Positions 1 through 8,298 are shown, counted from the first letter of the stretch. The stretch: 64,000 nt of DNA from Nocardioides marmotae (GCF_013177455.1 NZ_CP053660.1:3906001-3970000); one strand, 5' to 3'. Program-made: numbers and translations. The notes: generated by a model not told the origin, from the sequence alone.

Positions 1-327
1 TCGGCCGGCACCTGGGCCGGCGGCTGGCGCATCATGCGCACCCTCGGCCGCCGGATCATCCACCTCGACCCGGCCCGCGGCTTCGCCGCCGAGTCGGTCG
101 CCGCGTCGGTGCTCTACACCACCGCCTACGCCTTCGAGGCCCCCATCTCCACCACCCACACCATCACCTCCGCGGTCATGGGCGTCGGCGCCACCAAGCG
201 CTTCTCCGCCGTCCGCTGGGGCGTCGCCCGCTCGATCGTCGTCGCCTGGGTCTCCACCTTCCCCGCCGCCGGCGCCGTCGCCGCGTTCGTCTACCTCGTC
301 TGCCGGTACGTCTTCCAGCTGCCGTAG
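1..327 (+). CDS. PiT-family inorganic phosphate transporter, C-terminal part (truncated by window start)
   Basis: The reading frame is open from base 1 and ends at the TAG at 325-327, so only the last 108 codons are seen. The stretch APISTTHTITSAVMGVG followed by two hydrophobic helices is the C-terminal signature repeat of PiT phosphate/metal symporters, which import Pi with H+ or Na+ across the plasma membrane. The GANDVSN-type N-terminal half lies outside the window. A strong hairpin follows 30 nt later. The family call is firm; the exact substrate ion cannot be told from this part. Confidence 0.85.
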   Translation, partial: SAGTWAGGWRIMRTLGRRIIHLDPARGFAAESVAASVLYTTAYAFEAPISTTHTITSAVMGVGATKRFSAVRWGVARSIVVAWVSTFPAAGAVAAFVYLVCRYVFQLP

Positions 328-357
328 GTCGTCTTCTCCCGCTCGCGCGGGCTGCCC

Positions 358-399
358 GAGGGGGTGGCCGCGGACCCGCCGGTCCGTGGCCACCCCCTC
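358..399. terminator. Intergenic hairpin, likely bidirectional terminator
   Basis: A perfect 12-bp stem (GAGGGGGTGGCC at 358-369 with its complement at 388-399) continues inward as GGAC/GTCC around a 6-nt loop. It lies between the 3' ends of the phosphate transporter (+) and the DUF559-like gene (-). A T-rich run of TTCGTCTCG-like tandem units (400-432) follows on the + strand. Confidence 0.7.
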
Positions 400-475
400 G
401 TTCGTCTCGTTCGTCTCGTTCCTCTCGTTCGTCGTCGGGCGGGGAGTGCGTTCCGCGTCGGCGGCGGGGGCCTGG

Positions 476-543
476 GGGGATAGTCCGCCACACACGCGCC
501 CTTTCCAGCCGGTGAAAGGGCGCGTACGTGGCGGACTACCCCG
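476..543. repeat. Interspersed palindromic element, copy 1
   Basis: Imperfect palindrome with 25-nt arms at 481-505 and 514-538 around an 8-nt loop. The arms begin TAGTCCGCCAC, end GCGCCCTTTC, and match at 23 of 25 positions; outer GGGG/CCCC bases extend the stem. It sits 19 nt beyond the stop of the gene ending at 557. Related copies are at 1706-1772, 1785-1809 (half) and 19655-19722. Confidence 0.85.
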
Positions 544-556
544 CCGAAGGGCCGGA

Positions 557-1594
557 TCAGGCCGCGCGCACACGCCGAAGCGACCTGCGCTGCTCGACGG
601 TGTGGGTGGGGACCCAGTCCGCCGGCAGCTCGAGGGTGTACCGGCGCTCGCTCGCCGGGCGCCGGGCGGCCCGCATGCACGCCGAGCGCAGTCGCCAGAA
701 GTAGGCGGCCGGGTCGCGCCGATCACCCGCGACCTGGACCACGAGCTCGAGCCCCGCGGCGCGCAGTCGTTCCTCGCGTCCGAGGTCTCGATGGCGTCTG
801 CGCGCGTCCAGGTGGTCCGCGCCGTCGTACTCGCCCACGATTCCTCGTCCGGGATCGATCAGGTCAGGGGTGGCGAGGTGGTTGCCCTCCAGATCGAACA
901 CCGGCCTGTTCGTCAGCGGACGGGCCAGGCCGGCGTCCAGGGTCCACTGCAGTCGCGTGAGCACCTCCTGCGGCGACCACGCGTTCTCGTCGGCCAGGTC
1001 CAGCGCCGCCCGGAGCTGCGGTACGCCGGTCCAGCTCGCGAGCCACTCCTCCGCGTAGGCCCGCATCTCGGCGAGCGAGACCAGGTCGGCGTGGCACGCC
1101 ATGTCCAAGGCGACGACCGCCCGTCGTTCGTCACCGGCGTGGCGGGCCTCGAAGCACACCGAGCGGAGGACGGTCGTCATCGGAAGTCCGTCGCTGACGG
1201 TGAGGTCGCCGGGTGCCAGGCGTTCCTTGGTCGGCTTCCGCAACCGGTCAGGCCGCAGGTTGCCGGGGCCGATGGCCAGCGCCACCCTGCGCCGGATCCT
1301 CCCGTCGGACGACAGGCCGTCGAACCATCGTGCGCCGAGCCAGTGCAGGGCCGCCCAGCCGGTGACTCCGCCGTACGCCGGGAGGACCGCCGCCGCCTCG
1401 GCGATCCGCTGCACGGGGAGGTCCGGATCGACCGACGTCGGCACGTAGAGGCCCGCCGCAGTGGAGCGCCACGCCGGTCCCCGTGCCTGCTTCGGCGTCG
1501 GCCCGGTGCGGCCGGCCGGGTCGACGCGGACCGGCGTCACGGCTGCCGGGTGTGCCGGGTGCAGGCGCAGCGGCTGGGGGCGGGATCGGGGCAC
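557..1594 (-). CDS. DUF559/AbiEi-like protein with C-terminal endonuclease-like domain
   Basis: About 345 residues. The N-terminal part (GPTPKQARGP, then LYVP and AYGGVTGWAALHWLGA) resembles actinobacterial type IV antitoxin/AbiEi-like proteins. The C-terminal part (EYDGADHLDARRRHRDLGRE followed by LRAAGLELV) resembles DUF559/Vsr-like nucleases with an acidic residue and D/E-x-H set, but I cannot confirm a complete catalytic triad. The start is uncertain: GTG at 1594 is used here because it keeps more of the conserved N-terminus, with GTG 1540 as alternative; neither has a clear ribosome site. The gene is flanked on both sides by the long palindromes. Function unknown; defence or mobile-element roles are only guesses. 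Confidence 0.6.
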   Translation of the reverse strand: MPRSRPQPLRLHPAHPAAVTPVRVDPAGRTGPTPKQARGPAWRSTAAGLYVPTSVDPDLPVQRIAEAAAVLPAYGGVTGWAALHWLGARWFDGLSSDGRIRRRVALAIGPGNLRPDRLRKPTKERLAPGDLTVSDGLPMTTVLRSVCFEARHAGDERRAVVALDMACHADLVSLAEMRAYAEEWLASWTGVPQLRAALDLADENAWSPQEVLTRLQWTLDAGLARPLTNRPVFDLEGNHLATPDLIDPGRGIVGEYDGADHLDARRRHRDLGREERLRAAGLELVVQVAGDRRDPAAYFWRLRSACMRAARRPASERRYTLELPADWVPTHTVEQRRSLRRVRAA

Positions 1595-1705
1595 CTCCCC
1601 ACCTTCTGAGCAGTCCTCCCGCGATCGGATCCGCCTGGGCGGGCCCTGTGGACGCACGTGCCGAAGAGCCCGGTGTGGGCGCTGGCCGGGCTGCCCTGCC
1701 GACCG

Positions 1706-1772
1706 GGGGGATAGTCCGGCACACCTGCGCCCTTTCGGGTCGCCGAAAGGGCGCAGGTGTGCCGGACTATCG
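1706..1772. repeat. Interspersed palindromic element, copy 2 (perfect)
   Basis: Arms at 1710-1736 and 1745-1771 are perfectly complementary over 27 bp around an 8-nt loop. The middle of each arm differs from copies 1 and 4 (GGCACACCTGCGCCC instead of CGCCACACACGCGCC), yet both arms changed together, so pairing is kept. It lies beyond the 3' end of the Nudix gene (stop at 1837). Confidence 0.85.
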
Positions 1773-1784
1773 CCAAAGCGGCCG

Positions 1785-1809
1785 GAAAGGGCGCGTACGT
1801 GGCGGACTA
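1785..1809. repeat. Half copy of the palindromic element (right arm only)
   Basis: This 25-nt stretch, starting GAAAGGGCGCGTACGTGG and ending GGACTA, is identical to the right arms of copies 1 (514-538) and 4 (19694-19718). No left arm of its own is present. It sits 14 nt after copy 2, giving a composite copy-2-plus-half arrangement between two genes. Confidence 0.8.
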
Positions 1810-1836
1810 CCCCGCGCCCCGCCAGCCCCGCGACCC

Positions 1837-2712
1837 TCAGGACGGCGGAGCGAGCACCTCGGAGGCGACGAGGACCCCACGACGGTGGTGGGCGACGAGG
1901 AAGGCGGCGGGGTCGAGCGAGGGGTCGGGGAGGCCGAGGGCGGCGAGCACGTGGGGCAGGACCGGCCGGTGGGTGCACAGGAGCGTCGGGGCGCGGCGGT
2001 CGAGCAGGTCGGCGACGACGCGGCGGACGGCGCGCGGGGTGGCGTCCTCCTCGGAGAGGGCCGGCTCCTCGCGCAGCGTCAGCCCTGCGGCGCCGGCGAA
2101 GGGCAGGACGGTCTCGACGCAGCGGGTGGAGGGGGAGGTGACGACCGCGGAGACGCCGTACGCCGCGAGGACCGGCACGAGGGCGAGCGCCTCGGCGCGG
2201 CCGGCGGGGGCGAGCGGGCGGAGGCGGTCGTCCTCGCGCCACTGCTTGCGCGGGTGGGCCTGGCCGTGGCGGAGCACGACGAGGGGCGCCGTCCCGCGCG
2301 GGAGGGCCCGCGCCTCGGCGAGGGTCTCGGCGTCGTGGGGGTAGGACAACCGGGCGGGGGCCTCGGCGAGCGGCACCCAGGCGACCCGGTCGATCTCGGT
2401 GCCGTAGGTGTAACCCTCGACCAAGGAAGCGGAAGAGGAGTCCAGCACCCGCCCCACCCAGTAGTGCACGGTCTTCATCCGCCCGCCCGCGACCGGGTAG
2501 CGCTGCGGGGCCAGCGGCGGGCCGAGCCGCACCGCGAGCCCGGTCTCCTCGGCCACCTCGCGCACGGCGGCGGTGGTCCGGTGCTCCCCCGGGTCGAGCT
2601 TGCCCTTGGGGAAGGACCAGTCGTCGTACTTCGGCCGGTGCACGAGCAGCACCGCGCGCGTCCCCTCGGCGTCGCGCCCCAGCACGACCGCTCCCGCCGA
2701 TTCGACGTCCAT
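1837..2712 (-). CDS. mutT1: MutT1-like Nudix hydrolase fused to histidine phosphatase domain
   Basis: 291 residues. The N-terminal Nudix domain carries a complete Nudix box: G37, E43 and REVAEETGL at 51-59. A second domain begins near residue 145 with LVVLRHGQAH, the phosphohistidine signature of the histidine phosphatase superfamily, and a later CTHRP supplies the second catalytic His. This two-domain layout is that of mycobacterial MutT1, which removes oxidised nucleotides such as 8-oxo-dGTP and also acts on diadenosine polyphosphates. The ATG at 2712 starts 18 nt from the divergent gene at 2731, so the two promoters overlap or one or both mRNAs are leaderless. Precise substrate is inferred from the family. 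Confidence 0.85.
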   Translation of the reverse strand: MDVESAGAVVLGRDAEGTRAVLLVHRPKYDDWSFPKGKLDPGEHRTTAAVREVAEETGLAVRLGPPLAPQRYPVAGGRMKTVHYWVGRVLDSSSASLVEGYTYGTEIDRVAWVPLAEAPARLSYPHDAETLAEARALPRGTAPLVVLRHGQAHPRKQWREDDRLRPLAPAGRAEALALVPVLAAYGVSAVVTSPSTRCVETVLPFAGAAGLTLREEPALSEEDATPRAVRRVVADLLDRRAPTLLCTHRPVLPHVLAALGLPDPSLDPAAFLVAHHRRGVLVASEVLAPPS

Positions 2713-2730
2713 GCCGGTTAGTCTCACACC

Positions 2731-3801
2731 GTGCCGGCGCGGAGGAAGGTCCTGGGCCCCGTCGTGGCGCTCCTCATCGTGGCGGTCCTGACGCTCGGCG
2801 CGGTCGCCGGCTGGCGCTGGTGGACCGGCCGCGACACGACCGACCTCCAGCGGGCGATGGCCCTCGCGCCGGCGGACGGCGAGCGGTTCTCCTTCACCGA
2901 CTGGGCCGGCGTGCGCGCCGAGCTCGACAGCGACCTGGACGCCGACTCCCCCACCGACGAGGTCGCCGCGATGCTCTCGGAGGCCTTCGACGCCGACCTG
3001 GGCGCCACCTCGGCGCTGGTGCAGAGCGCCGAGGTGCTCCAGGCCCGGTTCGGCTTCTCCCCCGCCAGCGTCGAGTGGGAGCTGTTCAGCCAGGGCGCGG
3101 CCGGCGCGGTCGTCATCCTGCGCCTGCCCGACGACGCGGTCGAGGGCGTCGCGGACCGCCTGGCCCACCTCGGGTACGACGAGCCGGCCGGCGAGACCGA
3201 CGTGTGGACCGGCAGCGACACCCTGCTCGCCGGCCTCGGGTCGGTGACCCCCGAGCTGACCCACCTGGCGCTCGACGCCGACCGCGGCCTGGTGCTCGGC
3301 AGCGACAACGCCGACTACCTCCGCGGGCTGGTCGAGGGCGACGACCCCGGCCTCGGCCGCCTCGACGACGACGGCCTCGACGCGGCCGTCGACCACGCCG
3401 GCGAGCCGGTCGCGGCCGCGGTCTACACCGGCGACCACGCCTGCGGGGCGCTGGCGATGTCGCAGGCCGACCCCGCCGACGCGGCCGAGGCGGACCGGCT
3501 GGTCGACGAGGCCGGCGGCGTGCACCCGCTGACCGGGTTCGCCATGGGGCTCCAGCCGGGCGGCGACGTACGCGTCGCGATGGCGCTGGAGGACGGCGAC
3601 CGCGCCCGCGCGGACGCCGACGCCCGCGCGACGCTCGCGGCGGGGCCCGCGCCCGGGCAGGGCGGGGAGTTCGCCGACCGGTTCGCCCTCGGCCGGGTCG
3701 CCGCCGAGGGCGACGTGGTGACCATGGACCTCGAGCCGGCGCCGGGCAGCTACGTGCTCAGCGACCTCTCGACCGGGCCGGTCCTCTTCGCGACCTGCTA
3801 G
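2731..3801 (+). CDS. Membrane-anchored protein of unknown function
   Basis: 356 residues from a GTG start. A basic N-terminus (PARRKVLG) leads into one transmembrane helix (about residues 8-26), after which the protein is acidic and soluble, presumably outside the membrane. It is rich in Asp and Ala, with a repeated phrase pattern LxSDNADYLRGLVEG and one late Cys at the very C-terminus. I recognise no enzyme motif. A TAGTCT hexamer 6 nt before the start suggests leaderless transcription. Its TAG stop overlaps the TAG stop of copA on the other strand (bases 3798-3801 read CTAG). Confidence 0.7.
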   Translation: MPARRKVLGPVVALLIVAVLTLGAVAGWRWWTGRDTTDLQRAMALAPADGERFSFTDWAGVRAELDSDLDADSPTDEVAAMLSEAFDADLGATSALVQSAEVLQARFGFSPASVEWELFSQGAAGAVVILRLPDDAVEGVADRLAHLGYDEPAGETDVWTGSDTLLAGLGSVTPELTHLALDADRGLVLGSDNADYLRGLVEGDDPGLGRLDDDGLDAAVDHAGEPVAAAVYTGDHACGALAMSQADPADAAEADRLVDEAGGVHPLTGFAMGLQPGGDVRVAMALEDGDRARADADARATLAAGPAPGQGGEFADRFALGRVAAEGDVVTMDLEPAPGSYVLSDLSTGPVLFATC

Positions 3802-6020
3802 CGGAACCGCCGCAGCCGCAGGCTGTTGCCCACCACGAACACCGACGACAGCGCCATCGCGGCGCCCGCCAGCATCGGGTTGAGCAGCCCGGCCGCGGCC
3901 AGCGGCAGCGCGGCGACGTTGTAGCCGAACGCCCACACCAGGTTCGAGCGGATCGTGCCGAGGGTGCGGCGGGAGAGCCGTACGGCGTCCGCGGCGACCC
4001 GGAGGTCCCCGCGCACGAGGGTGAGGTCGCTGGCCTCGATGGCCACGTCGGTGCCGGCGCCCATCGCGATGCCGAGGTCGGCCTGCGCGAGCGCCGCCGC
4101 GTCGTTGACGCCGTCGCCGACCATGGCCACGACGCGACCCTCGGCCTGGAGCCGGCGCACGTGCTCGACCTTGTCCTCGGGCAGCACGCCCGCGACGACG
4201 TCGTCGATGCCGACCTCCCGCGCGACCGCCCGGGCGGCGCGCTCGTTGTCGCCGGTGAGCAGCACCGGCGACAGGCCGAGCGCGCGGAAGCGCCGCACCG
4301 CCTCGGCGGAGGTGTCCTTGACCGCGTCGGCCACGACGAGCACGCCGCGGGCCGCGCCGTCCCACCCGACGGCGATCGCGGTGCGACCGGCCGCCTCGGC
4401 CGCCTCGACCGCGCCGGCCAGCAGGTCGTCCAGCGGCTGGCCGAGCTCGGCCAGCAGCGCCGGCCGGCCGACCACGACGTCGTGGCCCTCGACGGTGCCG
4501 CGCACCCCGCGACCGGGGAGGTTCACGAAGTCGTCGACCGCGCCGGTGTGGCCCTCGGCGACCGCCCGCGCGACCGGGTGCTCCGAGGCCGACTCCAGCA
4601 CGCCGGCCAGGCGACGTACGTCGGCGGGGTCGGTGCCGTCCGCGGCGATCGCGTCGACGAGCGTCATCCGGCCGGTGGTGACCGTGCCGGTCTTGTCGAG
4701 GACGACCGTGTCGACCCGTCGCGTCTGCTCGAGCGCCTCGGGCCCGCGGACCAGGATGCCGAGCTGCGCGCCGCGGCCGGTGCCGACCAGCAGCGCGGTC
4801 GGCGTGGCCAGGCCCAGCGCGCACGGGCAGGCGATGATCAGCACCGAGACGGCCGCGGCGAACGCGGCCGAGGTCGACACCCCGGTGCCGAGCCAGAAGC
4901 CGAGCGTGCCGACGGCGAGCGCGACCACGACCGGCACGAACACCCCGGAGACGCGGTCGGCGAGCCGCTGGGCGCGGGCCTTGCCGCTCTGGGCGTCCTC
5001 GACCAGGCGGGCCATCTGCGCCAGCCGGGTGTCCGCGCCGACCCGGGTCGCCCGGACCACGAGCCGCCCGCCGGCGTTGATCGTCGCGCCGGTGACCGCG
5101 TCGCCGGGGCCGACCTCGACCGGCACGGGCTCGCCGGTGAGCATCGAGGCGTCCACCGCCGACGTACCGCTCTCCACGACGCCGTCGGTGGCGATCTTCT
5201 CCCCCGGGCGGACGACGAAGACGTCGTCCACGGCGAGGCGGTCGGCCGGCATCGGCGTCTCCACGCCGTTCCGCAGCACCACGACGTCCTTGGCGCCGAG
5301 GTCGAGCAGGGCCCGCAGGGCGTCGCCGGCGCGCCGCTTGGAGCGCTTCTCGAAGTACCGCCCGGCCAGCAGGAAGGTGGTCACGCCGGCGGCGGTCTCG
5401 AGGTAGATGTTGGACAGCCCGTCGCCGCGGTCGACGCTCAGCTCGAACGCGTGGGTCATCCCCGGCTCGCCCGCGGAGCCCGCGAACAGCGCGACCAGGG
5501 ACCAGCCGAACGCCGCCAGCACGCCGACCGAGACCAGCGTGTCCATCGTCGTCGCGCCGTGGCGCAGGTTGGTGAACGCGGCCCGGTGGAAGGGCCAGGC
5601 ACCCCAGACCGCGACCGGCGCGGCCAGGGTCAACGAGAGCCACTGCCAGTGGTCCACCTGGAGCGCGGGCACCATCGCCATCGCGATCACCGGGACGCTG
5701 AGCAGGGCGCTGACCAGCAGCCGGGTCCGCAGCCCGTCGAGCTCGGGGTCGCCGGTCCCGGTCCCCCCGCCCGCCTCGTCGGCGGGCGCGTGCCGATCCC
5801 GCGGCAGGGTCGCGGAGTAGCCGGCGGCCTCCACCGTGCGGAGCAGGTCCTCGGGCGTGACGGTCTCGGGGAAGCGCACCCGCGCCTTCTCGGTCGCGTA
5901 GTTGACGCTCGCCTCGACACCGTCGAGCTTGTTGAGCTTGCGCTCGATCCGGTTCGCGCACGAGGCGCAGGTCATCCCGGAGATCGCGAGCTCCACGTCA
6001 GTGGTCGTGGCCGTGGTCAT
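3798..6020 (-). CDS. copA: Copper-exporting P1B-type ATPase
   Basis: 740 residues. Order of parts: one heavy-metal-binding domain with GMTCASC (Cys18, Cys21), transmembrane helices, actuator loop with TGEPVP, the CPC metal site in helix 6 (residues 398-400, IIACPCALG), phosphorylation motif DKTGT (Asp442), SEHPVA of the nucleotide domain and GDGVND. These are the P1B-1 Cu(I) exporter hallmarks. The ATG at 6020 has a GA-rich ribosome site and overlaps the upstream gene by 23 nt, so translation is probably coupled. It is the last gene of the csoR-copZ-(His-rich)-copA operon, presumably derepressed by copper through CsoR. Confidence 0.93.
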   Translation of the reverse strand: MTTATTTDVELAISGMTCASCANRIERKLNKLDGVEASVNYATEKARVRFPETVTPEDLLRTVEAAGYSATLPRDRHAPADEAGGGTGTGDPELDGLRTRLLVSALLSVPVIAMAMVPALQVDHWQWLSLTLAAPVAVWGAWPFHRAAFTNLRHGATTMDTLVSVGVLAAFGWSLVALFAGSAGEPGMTHAFELSVDRGDGLSNIYLETAAGVTTFLLAGRYFEKRSKRRAGDALRALLDLGAKDVVVLRNGVETPMPADRLAVDDVFVVRPGEKIATDGVVESGTSAVDASMLTGEPVPVEVGPGDAVTGATINAGGRLVVRATRVGADTRLAQMARLVEDAQSGKARAQRLADRVSGVFVPVVVALAVGTLGFWLGTGVSTSAAFAAAVSVLIIACPCALGLATPTALLVGTGRGAQLGILVRGPEALEQTRRVDTVVLDKTGTVTTGRMTLVDAIAADGTDPADVRRLAGVLESASEHPVARAVAEGHTGAVDDFVNLPGRGVRGTVEGHDVVVGRPALLAELGQPLDDLLAGAVEAAEAAGRTAIAVGWDGAARGVLVVADAVKDTSAEAVRRFRALGLSPVLLTGDNERAARAVAREVGIDDVVAGVLPEDKVEHVRRLQAEGRVVAMVGDGVNDAAALAQADLGIAMGAGTDVAIEASDLTLVRGDLRVAADAVRLSRRTLGTIRSNLVWAFGYNVAALPLAAAGLLNPMLAGAAMALSSVFVVGNSLRLRRFR

Positions 6021-6942
6021 CACCCTCACCCTCACCCTCGTCCTCGCCGTGGCTGTGCGTGCCGTGGTCGTGGCCGGCGCCGTCGACCTGCGCGGTGAAG
6101 GCGGCGGTGTGCACGACGCCGTCGTGCTTGAAGTCCAGGAACAGCCGGTAGGTCCCGACCGACGGGAACGCCGTGTGGAACTCCGCCCGGTCCGCGTCCT
6201 CCTCGGGGTGCACATGCAGGTAGCCCAGGTCACCGGCGCGCAGGGCCACCAGGTGGCCGGTCGCGCCGAGGTACGGCTCGAGGTCGACGACCTCACCGTC
6301 CCGGCTGACCGTCGCGGTCAGGGTCGCCTCGGCGCCTGCGACGAAGCTGCCGCCCAGGTTCACGTCGTAGGTGTCCACGCTCGCGGAGAGGTCCTGCTCC
6401 CCCAGCGGCGCGGGCTCGAAGTCGCCCGGCACGAACAGGTCCGCGCCGAGCACGTGCGGCTCGCCGCCCGTGGGCGCGAAGTCCGCCAGCACCCGCCACG
6501 GCCCCGGGTCGAGGTCCACCTCGACGCGCCAGGTGCCGTCGGCGTCCATCGTCGGGTGGACGTGCTGGAAGCCGGTCAGGTCGCGGCGGACGACGATGAG
6601 GTGCAGCTGCTTCTCGTGCACGACGTCGTACGCCGTCACCGGCCCGTCCTCACCCTCGATCGTGAACGCCAGCTCCTGGCGCCCCGCCGGCAGCGTGGCC
6701 TCGGCCAGCGTCAGCGTGTGGCCGTGCTCGCTGACCTGGAGCCCCGCGGCGACCGCCTCCCCGTGACCCGCGGCGGCCCCGTCCGCGCCGGGGCGGCCGG
6801 GCTCGGCGTGCTCCCCGTGCTCGCCGGTGTCGGCGGCGACCGAGCCCTCGTCCGGGCCGAGCCAGCGGCCGGCGGCCCAGCCGAGGCCGAGCACGAGGAC
6901 GAGCACGGCGAGGAAGCCGAGCACGCGGGTCGACGTACGCAT
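5998..6942 (-). CDS. Membrane-anchored protein with His-rich tail, copper operon member
   Basis: 314 residues. An N-terminal hydrophobic segment (about 7-28) looks like an uncleaved anchor or signal. A His/Glu-rich linker follows, then two beta-rich regions containing FQHVHPTMD and YLHVHPEED, and a C-terminus packed with His, Asp and Glu (GHDHGTHSHGEDEGEGEGDD). The layout fits an extracytoplasmic metal-binding or metal-buffering protein handing copper to, or sequestering it after, CopA. Start ATG 6942 overlaps the copZ stop (TGATG). The copper role is inferred from the operon and the His clusters; no enzymatic motif was seen. Confidence 0.75.
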   Translation of the reverse strand: MRTSTRVLGFLAVLVLVLGLGWAAGRWLGPDEGSVAADTGEHGEHAEPGRPGADGAAAGHGEAVAAGLQVSEHGHTLTLAEATLPAGRQELAFTIEGEDGPVTAYDVVHEKQLHLIVVRRDLTGFQHVHPTMDADGTWRVEVDLDPGPWRVLADFAPTGGEPHVLGADLFVPGDFEPAPLGEQDLSASVDTYDVNLGGSFVAGAEATLTATVSRDGEVVDLEPYLGATGHLVALRAGDLGYLHVHPEEDADRAEFHTAFPSVGTYRLFLDFKHDGVVHTAAFTAQVDGAGHDHGTHSHGEDEGEGEGDDHGHDH

Positions 6943-7148
6943 CAGACCAGCTCGTAGCCGGCTTCGGTGACGGCGGAGGCCACCGCCGCGCGGTCGAGCG
7001 GCTCGGCGCTGGTCACGACGACCTCGCCGGTGGTGTGGTCCGCGGTCACCGACTCCACGCCGGCGAGCTCGCCGATCTCCTCGCGGACGGACGCCTCGCA
7101 GTGGGCGCAGGTCATGCCGGTCACGGTCCAGGTGCTGCTGGTGCTCAT
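6942..7148 (-). CDS. copZ: CopZ-type copper chaperone (heavy-metal-associated domain)
   Basis: 68 residues forming a single HMA domain with the metal site GMTCAHC (Cys14, Cys17) and the usual C-terminal YELV. Such proteins bind one Cu(I) and pass it to the CopA metal-binding domain in the cytoplasm. It lies 46 nt after csoR and is translationally coupled by a TGATG overlap to the His-rich protein. The His between the two Cys is less common than Ala or Ser but occurs in the family. Confidence 0.9.
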   Translation of the reverse strand: MSTSSTWTVTGMTCAHCEASVREEIGELAGVESVTADHTTGEVVVTSAEPLDRAAVASAVTEAGYELV

Positions 7149-7194
7149 CTCGTGCCTTCCTCGGGTCCTCGGGGGTGGGTGTGCGGCGGCGGGG

Positions 7195-7518
7195 TCAGGA
7201 CTTCACGAGCCGGGTGATCGCGGCCATCGCCTCGTCGACCTTGACCCGGCCCTCCTCGTCGCCGGCGCGCGCGGCGTCGACGACGCAGTGGTTCATGTGC
7301 TCCTCGAGCAGGCCGAGCGAGACGGCCTGGAGGGCCTTCGTCATCGCGGAGACCTGGGTGAGGATGTCGATGCAGTACTGCTCCTCCTCGACCATCCGCT
7401 GCAGGCCGCGGGCCTGCCCCTCGATGCGGCGCAGCCGCTTGAGGTAGTCGTCCTTGTGGGAGAGGTAGCCGTGCTGGTGCGCGGGGGCTGCGGTCTGGTC
7501 GTCCACACCGACCACCAT
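7195..7518 (-). CDS. csoR: Copper-sensing repressor CsoR
   Basis: 107 residues, mostly helical, with the CsoR/RcnR fold phrase LKRLRRIEGQARGLQRMV and the Cu(I) ligands Cys49, His74 and Cys78 (YCIDIL and EHMNHC). CsoR tetramers bind GC-rich palindromes and leave DNA when they bind Cu(I). The TACCCC...GGGGGTA palindrome covers its own start codon, so it very likely represses itself and the downstream copZ-copA genes. ATG 7518 is used; a GTG shortly after could also serve, since there is no upstream ribosome site and the mRNA may be leaderless. Confidence 0.92.
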   Translation of the reverse strand: MVVGVDDQTAAPAHQHGYLSHKDDYLKRLRRIEGQARGLQRMVEEEQYCIDILTQVSAMTKALQAVSLGLLEEHMNHCVVDAARAGDEEGRVKVDEAMAAITRLVKS

Positions 7519-7532
7519 ACCCCTAGGGGGTA
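7517..7532. promoter_or_regulatory. Probable CsoR operator
   Basis: ATACCCCTAGGGGGTA is a near-perfect palindrome of the type bound by actinobacterial CsoR proteins (a C-run and a G-run between TA steps). It overlaps the csoR start codon and whatever -10 region serves it, which fits steric repression and autoregulation. Confidence 0.75.
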
Positions 7533-7570
7533 AGGGAATCCAGGGACGTGTCGCGACCCCGCACGTGCAT

Positions 7571-7603
7571 CGAGCCCGCCGACCTGGCGGTCGGGCGGGC
7601 TCG
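7571..7603. terminator. Intergenic hairpin terminator
   Basis: CGAGCCCGCCGACC at 7571-7584 pairs with 7589-7603 with a single bulged G. It lies below the 3' end of the small acidic gene (7657-7863, minus strand) and before csoR, so it likely ends that gene's transcript. Confidence 0.65.
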
Positions 7604-7656
7604 GGAAGTGCTCGGATGCGCGGTGCGCGGGGGCGGCCGTGGACGGCGGTGGGCGC

Positions 7657-7863
7657 TCAGTCCTGGCGACGCTGCGGGGTGACACCGAGGATGCGATCGA
7701 TCTCCTCGTCACTGAGGTGCTCGTCGGACTCGCTGGCCGCGATGATCAGGTTGGTGGTGAGCTCGACCTCGCCGAGAAGGTCGGCGTCCTCGAGCGTCAC
7801 GTCGAACTGATCGTGCACCCTGGCCTCCTTCTGCTCGCCGGCCGCGCGGCTCTCCTCGTTCAT
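7657..7863 (-). CDS. Small acidic conserved protein of unknown function
   Basis: 68 residues from the ATG at 7863, preceded by GGAAGG at good spacing; a TTG at 7872 would add three residues. The core reads FDVTLEDADLLGEVELTTNL then SDEHLSDEEIDRILGV, which looks like two short helices with a conserved SDEEIDRILG end. No known catalytic motif. It sits between the copper operon and the cold-shock gene but has its own terminator, so there is no reason to link it to either. Confidence 0.7.
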   Translation of the reverse strand: MNEESRAAGEQKEARVHDQFDVTLEDADLLGEVELTTNLIIAASESDEHLSDEEIDRILGVTPQRRQD

Positions 7864-7996
7864 CCGCTCCAACCTTCCCCCACCACTCTAGGGCCAAACC
7901 TGGTCCGCGACCGTGGCCCGTCCGGGTGGTTCGCGGCACGGCCCGGACGGCCGGGCGGGGGGCGGCGACGCGGGCCGACAAGCGGGCCGAGACGCA

Positions 7997-8032
7997 CACG
8001 AGGCCCCATCCCTTGCGGGATGGGGCCTCGTG
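7997..8032. terminator. Strong hairpin terminator for the cold-shock gene
   Basis: CACGAGGCCCCATCCC (7997-8012) pairs perfectly with 8017-8032 around a 4-nt loop. It lies about 60 nt beyond the cold-shock gene stop on the minus strand. Confidence 0.8.
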
Positions 8033-8094
8033 CGTGAGACCTGGGCAGGTGCTGCCCGGCGCTCCGTTCGTCCTACGAGCTCAGGCTCGAAGGA

Positions 8095-8298
8095 TCAGAC
8101 GGGGCGGACGTTCTCAGCCTGGGGACCCTTGGGGCCCTGGGTGACGTCGAACTCGACCTTCTGGTTCTCGTCCAGGGACTTGTAGCCCTGGGTCTGGATC
8201 GCGGAGTAGTGCACGAAGACGTCGTCGCCGCCGTCCTCCTGCGCAATGAAGCCGAAGCCCTTCTCAGCGTTGAACCACTTCACAGTGCCCTGAGCCAT
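8095..8298 (-). CDS. cspA: Cold-shock domain protein (CspA family)
   Basis: 67 residues, the normal length of a single cold-shock domain. RNA-binding motifs are intact: KGFGFIAQ (RNP1) and VFVHYSAI (RNP2), with the usual MAQGTVKWFN start. Acts as a nucleic-acid chaperone for mRNA in the cytoplasm. The predicted promoter lies about 165 nt upstream, giving the long 5' leader typical of cold-regulated csp genes. A strong terminator follows. Confidence 0.93.
   Translation of the reverse strand: MAQGTVKWFNAEKGFGFIAQEDGGDDVFVHYSAIQTQGYKSLDENQKVEFDVTQGPKGPQAENVRPV

Noticed and set aside
557..1816. DUF559-like gene and flanking palindromes as an insertion sequence.
   Set aside because: No transposase motifs and no target duplications were seen, and one further copy of the palindrome occurs alone near 19.7 kb.
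1837..5961. A 1374-codon open frame on the minus strand, and a similar 1092-codon frame on the plus strand (2820-6098).
   Set aside because: They run antisense or out of frame to the clear Nudix, copA and membrane-anchored genes; only the first 291 codons of the minus frame (Nudix) are real. Long shadow frames are expected at this GC content.
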